A stretch of 64,000 nucleotides of DNA from Bugula neritina. Its lineage: Eukaryota; Bryozoa; Gymnolaemata; Cheilostomatida; Bugulidae. Position numbers and translations under genes: made by a program. The stretch's first letter is position 1, and every line of letters begins with the position of its first letter. Below the pieces are notes generated by a model, which saw only the letters and a program-made list of their open reading frames with translations, was not told the DNA's origin and made no database searches. Shown here piece by piece: positions 60,333 to 64,000 of this stretch. The stretch covers positions 930,001 to 994,000 of the forward strand of contig CAXIUT010000230.1 of the NCBI GenBank assembly GCA_964035545.1, written 5' to 3'.

Positions 60333-60740
60333 TACGAAATAAACTGCAAGTGGTGCAACATACTGAAATACAATGTGACACACTGGAATACACTGCAACA
60401 TACTGTAACATACTGCAACATACTAAAATACACTGCAACACAATAAAATATACTGCAACATACTGAAACATACTGCAACATACTGAAATACACTGTGACA
60501 CATTGAAATACACTGCAACATACTGCAACATACTGCAACATACTGAAATACATTGCAACACATTAAAATATACTGCAACATACTGAAACATACTGCAACA
60601 TACTGAAGCACACTGTGACACACTGAAATACACTGCAACATACTGCAACATACTGCAACATACTGAATTACACTGGAACATATTGATATACACTGCAAAA
60701 CATTGAAATATACTGCAACAGACTGAACCATATGGCAACA
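60333..60740. repeat. HOR family IV, start of copy 6, interrupted
   Basis: It opens with the unit-start variant and follows copies 4 and 5 (offset 2,893) until about 60,850. By then family V sequence has taken over. The switch falls inside sequence common to both families, so the exact crossover cannot be placed more closely than about 100 bp. Confidence 0.75.
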
Positions 60741-63302
60741 TACCAAAATTTACTGCGACACACTGAAAAATACTGCAACATACGAATTATACTTCAAGTG
60801 GTGCAACATACTGAAATACAATGTGACACACTGAAATACACTGCAACATACTGCAACATACTGCAACATACTGAAATACACTGTAACATATTGAATTACA
60901 CTGCATCATACTGCAACATACTGAAAAACACTGGAACATATTGATATACACTGCAACTCATTGAAATATACTGCAACACACTGCAACATACGGCATCATA
61001 CCGAAATATACTGCGACACCTTGAAAAATACTGCAACATACTGAAATATACTGCAAGTGGTGCAACATACTGAAATACACTGTGACACACTGAAATACAC
61101 TGCAACATACTGCAACATACTGCAACATACTAAATTACACTGGAACATTTTGATATACACTGCAACACATTGAAATATACTGCAACACACTGAACCATAT
61201 GGCAACATACCGAAATTTACTGCGACACACTGAAAAATACTGCAACATACGAACTATACTTCAAGTGGTGCAACATACTGAAATACAATGTGACACACTG
61301 AAATACACTGCAACATACTGCAACATACTGAAATATTGTGCGACACATTGAAATATACTGCAACGTATTGAAATATACTGTAACATACTGCAACATACTA
61401 AAATACACTGCAACATACTGAAATACATTGCAACACATTAAAATATACTGCGACATACTGAAACATACTGCAAGATGCTGAAATATACTGCAACATACTG
61501 AAATACACTATCACATATTGAAATATACTGCAACATACTGAATTACACTCTAACATACTGAAATATGCTGTAGCATACTGAAATACACTGCAACACACTG
61601 AAGTATACTGTAATACACTGAAATGTAATGCAACATACTGAATTATACTGCAACATAGTGCAACATACTGAAATACACTGTGACACACTGAAATACACTG
61701 AAACATAATGCAACATACTGCAACATACTGAAATACACTGTAACATATCGAAATACACTGCAACATACTGTAACATACTGCAACACACTGAAATACACCG
61801 TAACATATCGAAATACACTGCAACATACTGCAACATACTGAAATACACTGTAACATATTGAATAACACTGCATCATACTGCAACATACTGAAAAACACTG
61901 GAACATATTGATATACACTGCAACTCATTGAAATATACTGCAACACACTGCAACATACGGCAGCATACCAAAATATACTGCGACACCTTGAAAAATACTG
62001 CAACATACTGAAATATAGTGCAAGTGGTGCAACATACTGAAATACACTTTGACATACTGAAATACACTGCAACATACTGCAAGATACTGCAACGTACGGA
62101 AAGACAGTGTAACTTATTGAATTACACTGCATCATACTGCAACATACTGAAATACACCTTAACATATCGAAATACACTGCAACATACTGCAACATACTGA
62201 AATGCACCGGAACATAATGCAATACCCTGCAACACATTGAAATATACTGCAACAGACTGAAACATAAGGTAACACAATGAAGTATACTGCGACACATTAA
62301 AATATACTGCAACATACTAAAATATACTGCAACATACTGAAATGTAATGTAATATACAGAAATGTACTGTAACATACTGAAATATACTGTAACAGACTGA
62401 AATATACTCTAACATACCGAAATACACTGTAACATACTGAAATATACTGCAACATACTGCAACATACTGAATTACACTTGAACATAATGAAATACACTGC
62501 AACACATTGAAATATACTGCAACATATCGAAATGAATGGTAAACTAGTGTAATATACTGTAACATAATGAAACATACCGGAACATACTGCAACGTAATAA
62601 AGTATAGTGTAAAACACTGAAATATGCGGCAACATACCGAAATATACTGCAACACGTTGAAAAATATTGCAACATACTGAAATATACTGCAACCTACTGC
62701 AACATACTGAAATACACCGGAACATATTGAACTACACTGCAACACTCTGAAATATACTGCAACACACTGAAACATACGGCAACATACCGAAATAAACTGC
62801 GACACGTTGAAAATTACTGCAACATACTGAAATATACTGCGACGCCTTAAAATATACTGCAACATACCGAAATAGACTGCAAGTGGTGCAACATACTGAA
62901 ATACACTGTGACTCACTGAAATACACTGCAACATACTGCAACATACTGCAACATACTGAAATATTGTGCGACACATTAAAACTTACTGCAACATATTGAA
63001 ATATACTGCAACATACTGCAACATACTAAAATACACTGCAACACATTAAAATCTACTGCAACATACTGAAACATACTGCAACATACTGAAATACACTGTG
63101 ACACACTGAAATACACTGCAACATACAGCAACATACTGCAACATACTGAATTACACTGGAACATATTGATATACACTGCAACACATTGAAATATACTGCA
63201 ACACACTGAACCATATGGCAACATACGGAAATTTACTGCGACACACTGAAAATTACTGCAACATACGAATTATACTTCAAGTGGTGCAACATACTGAAAT
63301 AC
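60741..63302. repeat. HOR family V, chimeric unit, copy 2
   Basis: Offset 11,370 from the first copy up to the extra decamer near 61,881, then 11,380. ACTAGT long form at 62,543; CATACGAAC at 61,246. Its ends mark an 11.4-kb super-period made of one V unit plus about three IV units. After 63,302 the sequence leaves the pattern of the first copy. Confidence 0.87.
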
Positions 63303-64000
63303 ATTGCAACACATTAAAATATACTGCAACATACTGAAACATACTGCAACATACTGAAATATACTGCAACACACTGAAACATACGGCAACATACCGAAAT
63401 AAACTGCGACACGTTGAAAATTACAGCAACATACTGAAATATACTGCGACGCCTTAAAATATACTGCAACATACTGAAATAGACTGCAAGTGGTGCAACA
63501 TACTGAAATACACTGTGACACACTGAAATACACTGCAACATACTGCAACATACTGCAACATACTGAAATATTGTGCGACACATTAAAATATACTGCAACA
63601 TATTGAAATATACTGTAACATACTGCAACATACTAAAATACACTGCAATACAATAAAATGTACTGCAACATACTGAAACATACTGCAACATACTGAAATA
63701 CACTGTGACACATTGAAATACACTGCAACATACTGCAACATACTGCAACATACTGAAATACATTGCAACACATTAAAATATACTGCAACATACTGAAACA
63801 TACTGCAACATACTGAAATATACTGCAACACACTGAAACATACGGCAACATACCGAAATAAACTGCGACACAGTGAAAATTACAGCAACATACTGAAATA
63901 TACTGCGACGCCTTAAAATATACTGCAACATACTGAAATAGACTGCAAGTGCAGCAACATACTGAAATACACTGTGACACACTGAAATACACTGCAACAT
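63303..64000. repeat. Return of family II sequence at the right edge
   Basis: The TACGGCAACA landmark occurs at 63,382 and 63,841, 459 bp apart, as at 19,681/20,140, 27,551/28,010, 34,933/35,392 and 40,561/41,020. The stretch 63,583-63,831 lines up with 27,752-28,000 and 40,762-41,010. A variant nonamer, GTGCAGCAA, stands at about 63,949 where other copies have GTGGTGCAA. The unit continues beyond the window. Confidence 0.82.

Larger units (their letters stand above)
1..64000. repeat. Decamer satellite array filling the entire window
   Basis: Every stretch I read resolves into 10-bp units such as CATACTGCAA, CATACTGAAA, TACACTGCAA and TATACTGAAA, with point variants. The most constant part is ACTG followed two bases later by AA. 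All units point the same way; I found no inverted block and no unique insert. The + strand is A- and C-rich (roughly 45% A, 25% C, 20% T, 10% G from the consensus), and this skew holds from end to end. The only other unit length is 9 bp (GTGGTGCAA and CATACGAAT-like). There are no coding features, tRNA or rRNA signatures, or transposon ends. The size and HOR organisation are typical of eukaryotic satellite DNA; the chromosomal location (centromere, subtelomere or interstitial heterochromatin) is inference and undecided. Unit boundaries of the HOR entries below are accurate to tens of bases, sometimes about 150 bases. Confidence 0.97.

Noticed and set aside
1-64000. CRISPR array
   Set aside because: There are no unique spacers between constant repeats; repeat and 'spacer' are the same decamer, and no cas gene is present.
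1-64000. Telomeric repeats or CENP-B boxes
   Set aside because: No TTAGGG-like tandem run and no match to the CENP-B box core (TTCG...CGGGA) were seen. Centromere identity cannot be argued from motifs.
1-64000. Bacterial or viral origin of the sequence
   Set aside because: No gene in 64 kb and multi-level HOR organisation do not fit a prokaryotic or viral genome. A small decamer array in a virus would be flanked by genes.

Overview
The whole window is one uninterrupted tandem-repeat array. I see no gene, RNA gene, transposon, CRISPR array or unique-sequence stretch in 64 kb. The basic unit is 10 bp, with consensus forms CATACTGCAA, CATACTGAAA, TACACTGCAA and TATACTGAAA. All units are head-to-tail in one orientation, A/C-rich on the + strand, and point-mutated. 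The only other unit size is 9 bp, in two classes: GTGGTGCAA and CATACGAAT-like. A gene-free megasatellite of this kind points to a eukaryotic nuclear chromosome (centromeric, subtelomeric or heterochromatic). The species cannot be read from the sequence. From memory only, decamers of this family appear as spurious repetitive proteins in automatic annotations of large eukaryotic genomes; I could not check this.

Above the decamer there is a mosaic of higher-order repeats (HORs), defined by shared variants at fixed offsets. Family I (1-16,146) has a 3,921-bp offset nested in a 6,821-bp unit present in two full copies. Family II (16,147-35,515) has units of 7,760 and 7,492 bp plus a truncated third copy. 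Family III (about 34,012-43,863) has a 5,628-bp offset. Family IV (43,864-60,740) has a 2.9-kb unit in five or more copies. Family V is a 2.55-kb chimera of families II and IV, seen at 49,371 and again 11,370 bp later at 60,741. The last 700 bases (63,303-64,000) return to family II sequence. Smaller tandem duplications (278, 309, 440 and 459 bp) are nested inside.

The most striking property is phase. Between the first and last ACTAGT landmarks (3,572 to 62,543) all 17 intervals equal 10m + 9n, where n is my manual count of 9-bp units in that interval. The total is 5,763 decamers plus 149 nonamers over 58,971 bp, with no unexplained net indel. Large copy-to-copy indels (10, 20, 50, 60, 110 and 388 bp) are also whole numbers of units.

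The many long open frames on the - strand are a by-product: the reverse complement of the decamer has no stop triplet in any frame, and 3 x 10 bp gives a 10-residue peptide repeat in all three frames. I treat none as a gene. HOR copies look close to identical, so copy number and order depend on the quality of the assembly.
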